From the NCBI RefSeq assembly GCF_027596085.1, contig NC_072471.1, positions 10,666,358-10,730,357 on the forward strand: 64,000 nt of DNA, written 5' to 3'. How positions within the stretch are numbered: the stretch's first letter is position 1; each line of letters opens with the position of its first letter. The notes under the pieces are model-generated. The model was not told the DNA's origin. It did no database searches and saw nothing but the letters and a program-made list of their open reading frames with translations. The position numbers and the translations under genes are program-made. The stretch is from Anoplopoma fimbria (lineage: Eukaryota; Chordata; Actinopteri; Perciformes; Anoplopomatidae). Below are positions 26,992-39,925 of the stretch, piece by piece.

Positions 26992-28090
26992 AGAAATCTT
27001 ATTAATTGAGGGCCCTAGGCATTCAGTATAGTTGTAAGAAGAACTTGAATAATGTATAAAAATTAATTGTAAATCAACTTTGTATGAGAATAACGAGGTA
27101 GCACAGGAAAAACAAGCAGGTTAAATGGAGATGTGTACAAATCTGCTTGTAAAACATTTATGGTCAGCATACTTATACAATACAATATGTTTCCTGTCAA
27201 TTCTAAAAGAAGTAAATTAGAAGTGACACCTCGGTTTGGTGGGAGAACTGAGACTGCTTTGTTTATAGCAGAGATGTCATTTAATCCAATGGGCAAATGT
27301 AATCCACTTAAATCACCTCTGGATATGAAATGCATTTACTGTGTTGCCAGCTGTAGAGGAAACCTGTTGAGTCTGTCAATCTGTCTCCTCTTCTGCCTTC
27401 CCAATATGTTAGCATGTATCTCAGTCTGGCGACTACGTCCATCATATCCATCTTTCTCAGTTTCTCGTTTCAAGTTTCCCCATCTGCCTCGGCTACATGG
27501 ATCAAATCCTCAGGTTTAATTGTCTCCTGCCCTTTGGACTTATCAGCGCTCCCAAACTGGCAGGGTGTCTCTGGGATTTCAGAGATCCTTTACCCTTTTA
27601 AAACATTCATTCATAGGGCAATGTTTAAGCCACTCCGTAACATCCCAAGACCGCAATATAGCTCAGCTTAATACATTATTTAATCCTTCCATTATGAGAA
27701 TGATAACACAGAGAAGACGAGCACAGAGTCAGGAAAAGGAAAAGGGAGAGGAGAAGAAGAAAGCGGAGGCAAGAAAAGGGAGGGCTCGACCTGACATGTT
27801 AGTGGCTGCTGGTGTGATCCGCTTTGATAACAGCGGTATCATGTTTGACCCCAGTGGGAGAAAGAAAGAGGGCAACAAAGGGTTGGGGGCGGTGGGGGTT
27901 GAGTGAGAGTGGGAGGACTAGTGTTTGACATGAGTTTGACCCCTTTTACAGAGTAATTGACTGTGGCCTTTACTTGCACAGAGACATAGCGGTGTGAGAA
28001 AATGTGCTGGGAATAGGGAAAACAACAATCTAGAAATACTGCCTCGTGTTTTATGCCTCGGGAAACCAGTCAAAGTTGGAGTTCAATTCC
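26992..28090. other. Non-coding DNA with a purine-rich tract
   Basis: 27700-27900 is strongly A+G biased and ends in a G-rich run (27880-27898). The overlapping open frames of about 128 codons at 27133-27906 show no domain and shift to Lys/Glu/Arg bias in the purine tract. 27800-27990 has some conserved-element texture (GTGATCCGCTTTGATAAC). Confidence 0.4.
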
Positions 28091-28350
28091 GTGTCTGTCC
28101 AAAATGTCATCAGTTCAACATTTTATCCTACTAAACATTTGTGTGAAATTGTCATTATCAAACATATCATTTATTAAGTTATGGCCTCACTGTTGCGGGG
28201 TCACAGTGACCGTTGACCACTAAATTCTCAGCAATTCAACCTTGAGTGCAAGTGGATGTTCTTGGCCAAATTTGAAGAAATAGGCTCAAGGCATGGGTGG
28301 ACCGGGCGTAGACGGACCGGACGGACAGACAATCCCAAAAACATAAAGCC
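28091..28350 (+). repeat. Family D copy (teleost interspersed repeat)
   Basis: GTGTCTGTCCAAAATG and TTCAACATTTTATCC align with the copy at 3.85 kb. Further on come CACAGTGACCGTTGACCAC, CAGCAATTCAACCTTGAGTG, GGCCAAATTTGAAGAAA, GGACCGGACGGACAGAC and AACATAAAGCC, in the order remembered for this repeat. It explains the locally CpG-rich GGACGGAC words. Confidence 0.7.
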
Positions 28351-28559
28351 TTTTAACAGACAGTGAGAGAGATAGGTGAGCATGAGAGACAGGAAGAGTG
28401 ATATACAAAATGTCTCTCTCTAGATTATTATGCTGTGAAACTTTACTTTCCCCTCTTTTTACACCTTTCATTGTAACGGCCGGTTCAGACAGTCCATCTG
28501 CTGGAGAAGCTAAAAATTATATGACAGATTGATAACGGAAATTGGAAGGGAGAGAGGAC
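28351..28559. other. Unique non-coding DNA
   Basis: Nothing recognised. Confidence 0.45.
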
Positions 28560-28865
28560 GGCATGCAGCACTGGACCGCACGTCTGACCTGCTGTGGTGA
28601 AAAAACTCAGCCCTGTTATTTGGGGCGCCTTCTCTTTGTTTTGTTAACGTGACTTTTAAATCATGGACATTTTGGTGGTCTGTCACCCTGCTTGAGGAAA
28701 ACTTTAAACCTACATTCATTCCAGTGATTGACTGCTCGTCATACTGGACTTCACGGCATTTGAAAGCATTAATTATCGCCTGGAATGGTAACAAAGAGCT
28801 TGCAAAGAAATTGTTGTTTGAGCATCGTGAAGTAAACTTGACCTCATCTGTCATTAAATAATGAT
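28560..28865. promoter_or_regulatory. Candidate conserved non-coding block (or unknown exon)
   Basis: High-complexity, GC-moderate sequence free of simple repeats, with TTTGGGGCGCC, AAAGCATTAATTATCGCCTG, GGAATGGTAACAAAG and TCTGTCATTAAATAATG. Both strands are open here for 70-128 codons, which is mildly unusual, but no protein domain or splice pattern is recognisable. An enhancer-like element seems likelier than coding sequence. Confidence 0.3.
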
Positions 28866-29264
28866 GGACAGACAAACAAAGGCTAAAATGAAGCATCTTG
28901 TACAGCAGAATGTTTCTGTCAAAAAGGATTCAGTTAATTTCTTTTGGTGACCTGCTCTAAGACATGGCAACAAGCACAACACATCTGTTTTATGCCGCTT
29001 TCTCTTCCTTCCTATTAGGAAACGGTTCCCACATCAATTTGCTGATGTTCTCTCTTGTTACCATGGTAACCAAAATGCAGATTATGCATAACTACACAGG
29101 GCATAACTAGCTAAAAAGGTGTCATGATCAACAGACACATTATCTTTTTAATTCATACATGTCACATTTATCACATAACCCTTTGGTTGGTTTGAGTTAT
29201 ACAACCGAACCCACCAGAGTTTAGTCCCTGTTTTTAAAAGTACAGAACACACAGTTCAAATCAC
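28866..29264. other. Unique non-coding DNA with an X-box
   Basis: Nothing recognised beyond the X-box palindrome at 29057-29070. Confidence 0.5.
29057..29070. promoter_or_regulatory. Perfect RFX X-box palindrome
   Basis: GTTACCATGGTAAC is a perfect 14-bp palindrome matching the X-box bound by RFX factors (GTNRCC plus RGYAAC half sites). X-boxes usually lie near promoters of ciliary or neuronal genes; no promoter is recognised here, so the role is open. Confidence 0.45.
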
Positions 29265-30665
29265 TAAGAGAGAGAAGAGAAAGTAAGGGAGACAGAAGGG
29301 TCAACATTGATGTTTAAAAAGGAAGGAAAGACAGAAAAGAGGAAGCTGGAAAGCAGGCGTAAAAGAAAAGCAAAGTAACAAACAGAAACCACCGAGCAAC
29401 AAAAAGCAAACTTACTTGATGCTAAGCAAGCATGCTGGAGTCGACAGGAGTCTGGCTTGAATCCATTCAACTGGGATTTATTAGCCAATACATAAATACC
29501 ACACACTTACCATGGATACTGCTGTGGAAACATAGGCAACTAAGAATGGGCAGGAACAAAAAGAAGGGAGATAGGGAAAGAACAAAGTTAGATTATACAA
29601 TAACATAGGGAGGAAAGGAAGGAAGGAGTATAGAAAGAAAAGAAGAAGAATGTGGTTAGTTTTGAGAAGCCAATGCTTCGGATTCAGGTGGAGTTCCACT
29701 CCTTTTCAAGCAAGTACACATTATAAATCTCTTTACAAAATGAGGTCCAACAAGTGACCTATAGATACTGTACATTTGTACAACACAGTGTGCAAGCACG
29801 TGCACACTTACACAACAACAAGCATATAGATTTATATTATCTTTCCTTAGGCTTTGATTTTTTGGGGGTGTTTTTTCCACCAATGAAAAGCTGGGTCATG
29901 CTTATAAAATCTCTGCCCTGGTAAAGGATTGCATATTTACTCAAACTCCAGGGGCAAGTCCACTAATGGTGGCGATTCCTTTGAATGGTATTGTTTTCAG
30001 CTTGATATTTTTCTATGGAGTTACTATTAATGAGACCAGCAGGACAATTGCAGAGGTATAGAGAGGAGGAAGATGGAAGAGGTAGAAGAGTAAAAAGGGA
30101 GACGGAATGCAGAAATTGGTGGGCAAAGAGGGATGAGATATGGAGAAGAAGACAGACAGCGAGGCCAGAAGGAGATAGGCGATGGGCAAAGCAAGGAAAG
30201 CATGAGGAAATGAGACAGAAAAAAAAGACACAGCATGGCGGAGAATAAGCAAGGTGGCGAGAGGAACGACAGAGATTGAGGGAGCGAGCGAGAAACACGA
30301 CGGCAGCCGAATGAACAAGCAAGCGAGGACGGAGGAGGAAGAGTGTCGAGAGGAGAAGACGTTGGCGGTGTACAGATTTCTCCTCCATTACATTTTGAGA
30401 AAGAGAGAAACAAGGGATGCAAGGCAGAGATAAGAGGAAGTTGATTAAAGAGGCACTGCTCAAGAAAAGAGGCCCTGTATTTAGCATTCTTCTGGCACGG
30501 TGAAGGCTTATTTTCATGTCCTAGTTTGTCAAAATGTGAGGGAGCCAGAGGGTAACGGCAGAGGAGACAACAGGCAGCGAGCATACAGAGATAGTCATGT
30601 TATGTGATTGAGACAGAGAGAGGGAACAAATGCAAAGCAGAGCGAGGGAGAGATGGAGAGAATGA
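29265..30665. other. Long purine-rich domain (plus strand)
   Basis: A+G-rich over most of 29265-29660 and 30035-30665 (words like AGAGGAGGAAGATGGAAGAGG). It generates open frames of about 185 codons on the minus strand that are Ser/Leu/Phe/Pro-rich and have no domain. It is the mirror image in strand bias of the pyrimidine-rich domain from 31.4 kb. Confidence 0.7.
30236..30372. promoter_or_regulatory. Small CpG-dense patch
   Basis: Thirteen CpG dinucleotides by eye in about 137 bp (for example GGGAGCGAGCGAG, ACACGACGGCAGCCG, AAGCGAGGACGG), against a CpG-poor surrounding. It is too short for a classical CpG island but might be an unmethylated regulatory patch, or simply a young purine-rich simple region. 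Confidence 0.3.
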
Positions 30666-31440
30666 GAGAGCACTTCATCTAATTACCGAACCCTTAGCAT
30701 CGTTTCTCTGCCACACTTCAAGGGACAAAGTGTAAAATCACATTGTTACACACAGATGTTGACAATTACATAAGAAAAGACCCTCAAATAAGAGACACGC
30801 TGCCGCTGCTGATGCTTTATTTTTGCCTTGGCGGCATCTCATTCGTGATGACTTTATCTAGTGTGGTATAGCAGCGATATGGCTTCATCACAGGAAAACA
30901 GCACAATGTGGGGTCGTCAGCCTAGTTACGATTAGACTTGCGGACAGAGAGAAGGTTTCTAGCCTTGGTTTCAAATGAATCACATATTTACATATATAAT
31001 CCATAATAATCCATGTTGCTGTCATTTTCTTTTTTGCCTGATTTGTTTGTAATTTCTGTATCTCTCCAAATCTCGTGTACCTTCTCTTTTTCTCTTCCTC
31101 CTAAACCTGTGGCGTAAAAAATATGTTCAAGTTATTTGGAATAGTCTTGAAGGAAAGGTTACATATCAACTTTTGAAAACTGTTCTCTGCCAATGCATTG
31201 CATATTTTCTACTCGCAGAGAGCAGGACTGACTAGCTAGATTCATCAACCAGATATTGTGTAAGCCTAACTTAAGCCTTTGGTGGACAGGGTTAACCAAA
31301 ATCACAAGCCTTCCCTAACCATAGCTGTGTGTTTTAGCTGCCTGAGCCTAACATCAGGAGGATGCAGGACACCAACCCTGCTAGTCAAGGTCCTGGTTTT
31401 TGGTTGCCTATACTCATCCACCCTGACGTCTGTGCTGCAG
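30666..31440. other. Unique non-coding DNA
   Basis: No repeat recognised. 30780-30930 (GATGCTTTATTTTTGCC, TCATTCGTGATGACTTTATC) has conserved-element texture. Confidence 0.4.
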
Positions 31441-32720
31441 TCAAAGAATGTTACAGCATTGTGTGGAGAAGATCACACTTTCTTCTCTTCCCTCTCTTTC
31501 AAACCTCCCTCGCTTCCTCTCATCTTACCCCTTCTCCCACTTCCACTTCACTCCCCACCTCTCCTCTCCTGTATTGTCTCCCCTCCTTACATTGCAGTAG
31601 CTCTGCTCTCCTCCCCTGCTGCTCTCTCCTATCCTCTTCACCTCCCCCCTGTGCAGCCTGTAGGTGGCACAGAGGCATGTAAATTGGCACAGAGTGCATG
31701 AGAGTGATCTGAAAACCCATTTCTGCTCTACAGCCGTCATGAGAGACGCTGTCATATCCCCCCCTCCGTTCCACCACACTTTCACTCTTTTAGCTTGCCA
31801 TCAACCTCGCTCATCCTGTCCTCTCTTCACTCCAATTATCTATTTTCACTCTTTCTTACCCTCCTTTTACGATACTTTTACGATCTCCTGTCCCCCTCCA
31901 AATACTTTTTTATTCTTTTCCTGCCTTGTCTCCACTTTCTGATCTGACATTCACTCCTTTGTCTCCCCTTTGCTTGTTCGTCCATCACGTTGCTCCCTCC
32001 TACTAACCTCTCCTGTCCTGCCCTCTTCTCTTTGTGCCAGTTGTCAGATTATTCCATTTCCTCCCAGTGTTAATTAATAAAACTGTGCCATGTGTGCACA
32101 TGGACAGGAGAAGGGGTAGTGGGGAAAGGGAGGCTTGGATAGATTTAAAAAATTAAAAAAAAGACAAAGAAAAAAAGAAAACATTGAGGGGAGAGAAATT
32201 ACCTTTATCCTACTGCAACAACTCACATGGTAAATGCAGCATTTCCACAGCACTAATTACATCATAACAACAACAGTTGTGTTATACTCTGCAGCTCTTT
32301 TTTTAAAACAAAAAATAGTTCCTGTCAATTATTCTTTGTAGTAATCATGGTTGATGTTAAACTACAGTCAACAAAATAATTCCTGATAAAACTTTCATTC
32401 AAGTATTGCATCAAGAAAAAAGTAAACATGGGACAGCTTTTGAGTTTACCTGGGATTCTTTGTCATTCACATCTCCCTCTACCTCTTCTGTCCTCTCTTT
32501 CTCACCTTAGTACTACTTCCTTCTTCTCACATTCATCTCCCCTTCTCCACCTTTTAGCTTCCTTGCTCCCTTCTCTCCTTTCCTTCAAAGGCAGCACTAT
32601 GCTTACTTGGTTGCTGTCCCCACCTCCTCTCTTCATGTGATATCATCTTTCATCTCTCCATCCCCTCCCTCTCCTCCCCCTCCTCTCATTCCTGTCCGCA
32701 CGCTTGCCCCGTTCATTCAT
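31441..32720. other. Long pyrimidine-rich domain (plus strand)
   Basis: C+T-rich over about 31450-31660, 31740-32060 and 32450-32700, separated by ordinary sequence. The open frames of up to 140 codons here are low-complexity Ser/Leu/Pro products of the bias. A textbook-looking 3' splice site (polypyrimidine tract then GTGCAG, AG at 31655-31656) occurs by composition; no exon follows. Confidence 0.7.
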
Positions 32721-32850
32721 TCACTCTCCTGCCACCTAATGGGGTGCTGTTGCTATGGTAACGCAGGACGAACATGCTTGCATTCCAGCATGAGAAAGAC
32801 GATAGCTTGTAAAGTGTCTCCTTCGCCCCCTTGTTCAATCTTGCTGATTC
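32700..32850. promoter_or_regulatory. Candidate regulatory block around an X-box
   Basis: High-complexity sequence surrounding an X-box at 32749-32762 (GTTGCTATGGTAAC), with GCCACCTAATGGGG upstream and TTGCATTCCAGCATGAG downstream. The X-box fits the RFX consensus at both half sites. Enhancer or promoter function is inferred only. Confidence 0.35.
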
Positions 32851-32879
32851 TCTTTTGCACACTCCTCTCGTCTGTCTAA

Positions 32880-33732
32880 TTCAAACACACTTTTTGCAAA
32901 AGCAAGTACATGACACAATGTATAAAGAAAAGGGACCATGAAAAACAATAACATAAACCCCAAATTGATTAATCAAATGATGAATAATTAATGACAGAAT
33001 TGAGTGGGATGAAAGCATACATAAATGCATGTACACAACATTTACATATAGATTATACTCATACATACGTTGATTACACACCATGTAAATCAGGTTTACA
33101 GGACTATCACTAGACTTCAAGTATTTTCCCCCAGCAGATTATGGACGCTGTGTGTTTGTCAGCCAGCTGCTAGTGCAGATTGTTTACATGCTTAAGAGTC
33201 TGGATGGAAAAATGGTTCTAGCGGTTTCCTTCTCCTTTTCTGAAAAGGCAAACACGAAATTGTGCTGCAAACGTATACATTTAACCCACCACTTCAAATT
33301 TGGATAAAACTTTATTCCCTACCTCTTCATATCCTAGTAATAGCAGTATCAGCGAATATGTAGAGCAGTGCATGCCATGTTTACGACGACAACAATGTCT
33401 GCGGGCTGGTCCCATGATTTCACAGTGGTGGGTTAAATTCATAATGCCCTACTAATGCAGATTTCTTATATCCATAATGAGCGTTTACAGTCAAGCCAAT
33501 GATTTGTGTACATTTCTGCTCAGTAATAAAAAGACAGACCTGCATCTTTTCTGAATCACCATTACTTGTATCCTGTCTCTCTCAACTAATGTTTTTTTTC
33601 TCTTATGGTCACTTGATCTTCTCAATCTTTCTCAATATAACAGAGACGGGCAGTAGTCAACTGTGGTGCAGAGAAGTTCAAATATATCCTTTTTCTTTAT
33701 GAAAGCAATACAAGCACCTGCATATCCTAACC
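32880..33732. other. Unique non-coding DNA
   Basis: Nothing recognised. Confidence 0.5.
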
Positions 33733-34443
33733 CAAGAGGCAACCTCTGGGTCTGAAAAGCGAAACCAATTCACAAGTGCCGTCAACTTGCATTATTTCTT
33801 ATGGCCATCAGGGGGCGACTCCTCTGGTTGCAAAAAGAAGTCAGATTGTATAGAAGTCTATGAGAAAATGACCCTCCTTCATATTTGATTTATTACCTTA
33901 GTAAACATTTACCTTAATGAGCTTATGGTCTCAATTGCTAGTTTCAAATCTTACTAAATACAGCATGATGTTAGTCTAGCAAATGATGGTCCCATTTAGG
34001 GTAAAATACATGATTTACAAGTTGCTATCACAGCATCAAGTGTCACTTCCATGATCTCGCTACCATGGCGTCAACTGTGTTGTTTAGCATTTGGCTGTTC
34101 TAAAAAACACTCTAAGAAGTTGGCTGTTAAGTTATTCCGTTAAGTACAGTTAGTTTTGAGCATGTTCTTCAAAAACATCAAAAAAAATTGCAGCCCAATT
34201 ATTTTCACTTATAACATGGATTATGGTTATGCAACTTGATAACCAAGCTTAATTTAGAGTTTGGTATGCACAGGGTATCTTGTGCATGCTGAGCCTCGCA
34301 CCCTCACTTCCAAAACTACTTCTGGCTCAAAAAAAACAAGATGAGGACAGCCAAAATGCCAAACTCAAGGCTTTAAAACAGTCCTCCACAAACCAAGAGG
34401 TTACGTCAAGGTGACTATCTCCACTTCTGTTGTACAGTTTATG
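33733..34443 (+). repeat. Family F copy (teleost interspersed repeat), about 0.7 kb
   Basis: Opens with ACCTCTGGGTCTGAAAAGCG, ACCAATTCACAAGTGCC, CATCAGGGGGCGACTCC, CTGGTTGCAAAAAGAAGTC and AAGTCTATGAGAAAATGACC. It continues with GCATGATGTTAG, GATCTCGCTACCATGGCGTC, CACTTCCAAAACTACTTCTG, GCCAAAATGCCAAACTC and GTCCTCCACAAACC, and ends CTCCACTTCTGTTGTACAG. I remember this order from percomorph genomes. Divergence is substantial, so the copy is old. Exact ends uncertain. Confidence 0.7.
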
Positions 34444-35467
34444 TTCTTGACGTTGAGCTGAGATCAATTAAGACACAAAGCAGCTCAGATAGATTAAAGC
34501 ACTTTTGGGAGGTGATCTGGAACACCCATTCCCATTTTTTTTCATCTGTCAAGCATCTGACAACAAAATGAAGAGATATCTTTAGTAACCAGGATTCAAG
34601 CATTAGCTCATGCATCAAACATATCATGGAGGACACAAGTGTGTCAAATAATATAAAATAATGCCACTGAGGAGATGAACAGTCCCAGTAATCTGACAAT
34701 TACAGGAGCTTGTGGCTGGAAAGATTCTGATGTAAAAGCATTTTGTGTGTAAATGATCTTCTTGTTGGCTCTATGGATGGCAGCCATGGTGAACTGATTT
34801 ACTCTTTGTAATTTAGAGGGAAAATAATTAATATGATAAATGAATACTGTGAAAGCCAATTTAAGACTTCATCAGGGCAATTTCTGAAAAGTACTATTAC
34901 AACAGCAGCTGAAGGGTTTATTGCTGCCTTTGCTGTGAAACAATGAGCATTTCTTTCGTGTGAGACTAGTATGGCAGAGAAAATATATTTTCTGTCACCT
35001 TTCTGTCTGACACTTCTACTACATTCTGATGGACTGCTGGTTTTCCCTGAGGCCTTCACACCACAAAATGGACCGGAATCAACCCTCCATCACTATTTTT
35101 TACTTAAGACGAGGAGACAAACCACCAATGCAGGTTGAGAAAAACTAATCAGGTAGCAGATAGACATAATGGAATAACTCTGTTTACTTCTTTATATAAA
35201 TGTTTTGGCATTTTAGCAGGTGAACATACAGTAACTTAATCATTTTTTGTAGCCTACACAAGTGTCACTAACTTCCCATTTTGGTTTTATAATGTTGCAA
35301 ATAAATCTGCATGGAAAACATGACACAACTGGACTTTTAATATATCCAAAGCTTCAACTTCAACAAATTATTACTGTGACCGCTGTGATATAAAATTGTA
35401 TACTACATGATTACACTGTTGGTATTTCATAAGAATATCCATTTTTTTTGTTAAAATAATAAAACGA
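34444..35467. other. Unique non-coding DNA
   Basis: No repeat recognised. 34830-35080 has conserved-element texture (GCTGAAGGGTTTATTGCTGC, TTTCGTGTGAGACTAG), without further support. Confidence 0.4.
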
Positions 35468-35560
35468 AAATAACTAAAGCTGTCAGATTAATGAAGTGGA
35501 GTAAAAGTACAATATTTACCTTAAACAAGTAGTGGAGTAGTAGAAGTAGAATACATTTTA
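35468..35560 (+). repeat. Family B fragment, right arm
   Basis: AAATAACTAAAGCTGTCAG, AGTGGAGTAAAAGTAC, AATATTTACC and GTAGTGGAGTAGTAGAAGTA match the B copy at 11.82 kb in order and spacing. Both flanks of the element are lost. Confidence 0.75.
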
Positions 35561-36505
35561 ATTAACTTGAAACAATCAAGTGCTTCCTACCCTGAATATA
35601 AGAGACCAGCAAGAGAATACATGTTTAATCCCCACATCAACCAATTTATACTTTACTTCATCCAGCCAATTTTTTTTGCATACAGTACAATGCACCTATA
35701 TAATAAAAAGGGGATTTGAGGTGTGTTTGGATACACATCATCACTGATCTTTATGGTTGAAGTGGTAAAATATATCCCTAAATGTTACTGGAGGCTGCTG
35801 CAATGCAGGGAAATAAAGATGGGGTGATGGGAGGAAAACGAGGGAGAGGAATGAAGAGCAGGATAGTGAAAAACACAGAGGTATTGATAAGTGGAGGCGT
35901 CGAGAGTCAGAAAAAACACTACGATTCTATGGGAAAGACAAATGCATGTAAGGAAACCTCTATAATGGCTACTGCTTTGTCCTCACAGTGTTCGATGTAA
36001 GGATGCCTTGGGTTATTATTATTATTATGCATTGTGATGACAATGTAGAGTCCAAACACAACCTAACAAATCACTGTAGAAACAAATTCCAATATAACTG
36101 CTTGTATGCATTCCCAGTTCAATTTAAGATAACAGAGGTTTGTGCTGATTGATTTTTGAATGAATAACTTCCTGGAGACAGATGCGTATTCCTCTGGGTT
36201 TCTTCGCCAATAAATGTATTTGCAGAATGCTTTTTTTCTGGTGTAAACACAACTGAACATTTTCGGCAGGAGTGGGTGTGGGTTAAAGAAATTCCTCTGC
36301 CCTTTCCTCCTACTTTTTTTTTTACTTTTTAAGTCACTAGTATGACTCAGATTCTTCTACTAAGTATGCTTAGTCTTAGTGAAAGGGAGTAGGTAACAAT
36401 GCCAGGCCTTGACCCCCATGTGGGCCCCCCAAAAACTTATGCCGGGACACAAGCCAATAGTACACACACTGTATCTCTGCACCAGACAAACACACACTGT
36501 CTCCC

Positions 36506-36508
<3 letters not shown>
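35561..36508. other. Unique non-coding DNA
   Basis: A short (ATT)5 lies at 36016-36030 and a T9-10 run near 36314. Nothing else recognised. Confidence 0.5.
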
Positions 36509-36601
<93 letters not shown>

Positions 36602-36628
36602 ACAGACACACACAGACAGACACACACA
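36509..36628. repeat. (CA)n microsatellite, 86 bp plus interrupted tail
   Basis: Perfect CA to 36594, then CAAACACA and ACAGACAG variants to 36628. The degenerating 3' edge is the usual pattern of an ageing array. Confidence 0.97.
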
Positions 36629-37059
36629 ACAATAGCAGACAGATCAGAGGGCAGTTTGTAATTCCATTAGCTAAAAGGTCAGTTTCTCTACATTAGCTCT
36701 GCATCATCTGTCTGGACACATAAACTCTTGTGTTAACTTAAACTTTATAAACAATCCATTTAAACATGAGCAGAACTACAAACAGGCAGGCACAGAATAG
36801 CAATGAAGCAAGAAATCAATTCAAAGCATAACATTTGGAATTAGACGGGTAAAGGGTGGGTGGTTTTAAGCTTTTTTGCCTTGCATGCATGTTTTTGTTG
36901 ATCTGAGTCACAGTCTGTCATAGATCAGATAGGAGTATTGGATTCCATAGACATTAACAGGCAGTCAGTGGCATAAGAAAATTAACCCATCCGTTTATTT
37001 CTTCCTTTCTCTCCATCTCCAGCTAGGTGACATTTAATGGATGCACCTCAACAGAATGC
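36629..37059. other. Unique non-coding DNA
   Basis: Nothing recognised. Confidence 0.5.
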
Positions 37060-37960
37060 TAACAGAGCCCTGCAGCCACTGGAGGCATGAAGGAAAGAGA
37101 GACAGTGGTGGGGTGGATTTGATTTTTTTTTTTTCAAGTTAAAACAGAGCAAGTAGAGAGAAGAACCACGATGAGCCACTGAACTTAACCTTTGAGGCAA
37201 GGAAATAATAGATATAAAAGACAGAAGCTTTTTTCTGAGACTAAGATGGGTATTTTGGGCAGAAAAGCAGAGAAAAATTGAAAGGTCGTAAGAGACTGAG
37301 GAGAGAGAGGAGGACTGGAACACGAAATGGGGGCAAATACAATACGTTGCAGGTAAAACTGGTCATGTCTCCATTTGTAGTTTCAACTAATAATACAAAT
37401 TATCATCCTCATAATCAGTTATTTCATTGCAAGCCCTTTTGGTCCACCATAGGGCTGATGATTCAGGATGACAGTCCCAAAAACTGTCTTATCAATTTAA
37501 ATCCTTATGACATTGTGTTAACTCTTCCGGTTTGGTATAGTAATTCAGTGTGAACGCAAAAACCAGAACTAACATGCAACTATGTATTGTTTTTTTTCCC
37601 TCAGTACAGACCAAATGAACTGAACTTAAGGTGTCGAAGCACTTTATGACACACAGCCTAATTATAATAAAAAAATGAAGGGTAGAAAGAGATCAAAAGA
37701 AGAGAGGAAACACAGAATGATACTGAATTAAGTAGGGACGGAAAAACGTGGAGGGATATGCAGAAAGGGAAGGAGCTATTGAGAAAATAAAACTCATCAA
37801 AAGTGAAAGTAAGCAAAGTTCAGGACCACTGTGCCTTTCCAATTTCCCTTTGGCCCTTCAATGATCCTGAAGGAAAACTGATGAAGAAAGACATAATGAA
37901 GAGCGAAGAGGAGCGATAGAGGCAATTTTGTAAACCAAATTAGAAGGAATACAGGTGAGA
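37060..37960. other. Purine-rich patches in unique DNA
   Basis: A+G-rich stretches at about 37070-37330 and 37660-37960 on the plus strand. No repeat family or gene recognised between them. Confidence 0.5.
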
Positions 37961-38126
37961 TTATGGTAATCAGTAGGGAGTCTAAGATTTTCTTGTATTT
38001 CGTGACATTCTAGGTTGACAGTTAATTTTCCCAAAACCTACACAATTGTAATCTGTCCTGTTTAATGCCAACCAAATTCAATCCTAACACATAGACACAC
38101 AGTCTCACAACCACATCATCACTATG

Positions 38127-38176
38127 CACTCCCACACACAAGCCAACCACACACTCCCACACACAAGCCAACCACA
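38127..38176. repeat. 25-bp perfect tandem duplication
   Basis: Two identical 25-bp units (38127-38151, 38152-38176) beginning CACTCCCACACAC and ending AAGCCAACCACA. The lack of divergence suggests a recent duplication, possibly copy-number polymorphic. Confidence 0.95.
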
Positions 38177-39545
<1,369 letters not shown>

Positions 39546-39873
39546 GTGCAGACAGGCTCTGGATTGAGGGCTCTGGTTTCTCTGTCTATCTGTATTCTTG
39601 CAGACTGGGGGAGAGTCTCTGATTGTGTGACACAGAAGGAGAAGGAGTAGAGGGGGAGAGGGGGAGAAGAGTAAAAAGTGAGAGAGGAAAAGAGAAAACA
39701 GAGATGAGCTGTTTTAGGTTTAGGGGTTTGTGAGACAAGTAGACAGAGAGATAGGGAATAAACAAGGCAGAGAGACACATTGCAAATTGAAGACAAGAGG
39801 CAGAGAGAAAGGTGCAGGCAGGAACAGAAAGAACAAAAAAAAATCTTTCTCAGCAGGGACCCTTATTATGAGA

Positions 39874-39883
<10 letters not shown>
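39546..39883. other. Purine-rich DNA
   Basis: A+G-rich from about 39640 (GGAGAAGGAGTAGAGGGGG words). No gene recognised. Confidence 0.5.

Positions 39884-39922
<39 letters not shown>
39884..39922. repeat. (GA)n microsatellite, about 39 bp
   Basis: Perfect GA array following an A9-type run. Confidence 0.97.

Positions 39923-39925
<3 letters not shown>

Noticed and set aside
27133..27906. Two consecutive open frames of 128 codons
   Set aside because: Different frames, no domain, and the second ends in a purine-tract Lys/Glu/Arg run.
29963..30584. Overlapping open frames of about 185 codons on the minus strand
   Set aside because: Both are Ser/Leu/Pro-rich products of the purine-rich plus strand, overlap each other in different frames, and show no domain.
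31632..31700. Textbook 3' splice site (long polypyrimidine tract then GTGCAG at 31651-31656)
   Set aside because: The tract is part of a kilobase of pyrimidine-rich DNA, and no exon-like open sequence with a following donor is seen.
31279..31942. Open frames of 90-140 codons on the plus strand
   Set aside because: Low-complexity Ser/Leu/Pro translation of the pyrimidine tract; several frames are open at once, which argues for composition rather than coding.
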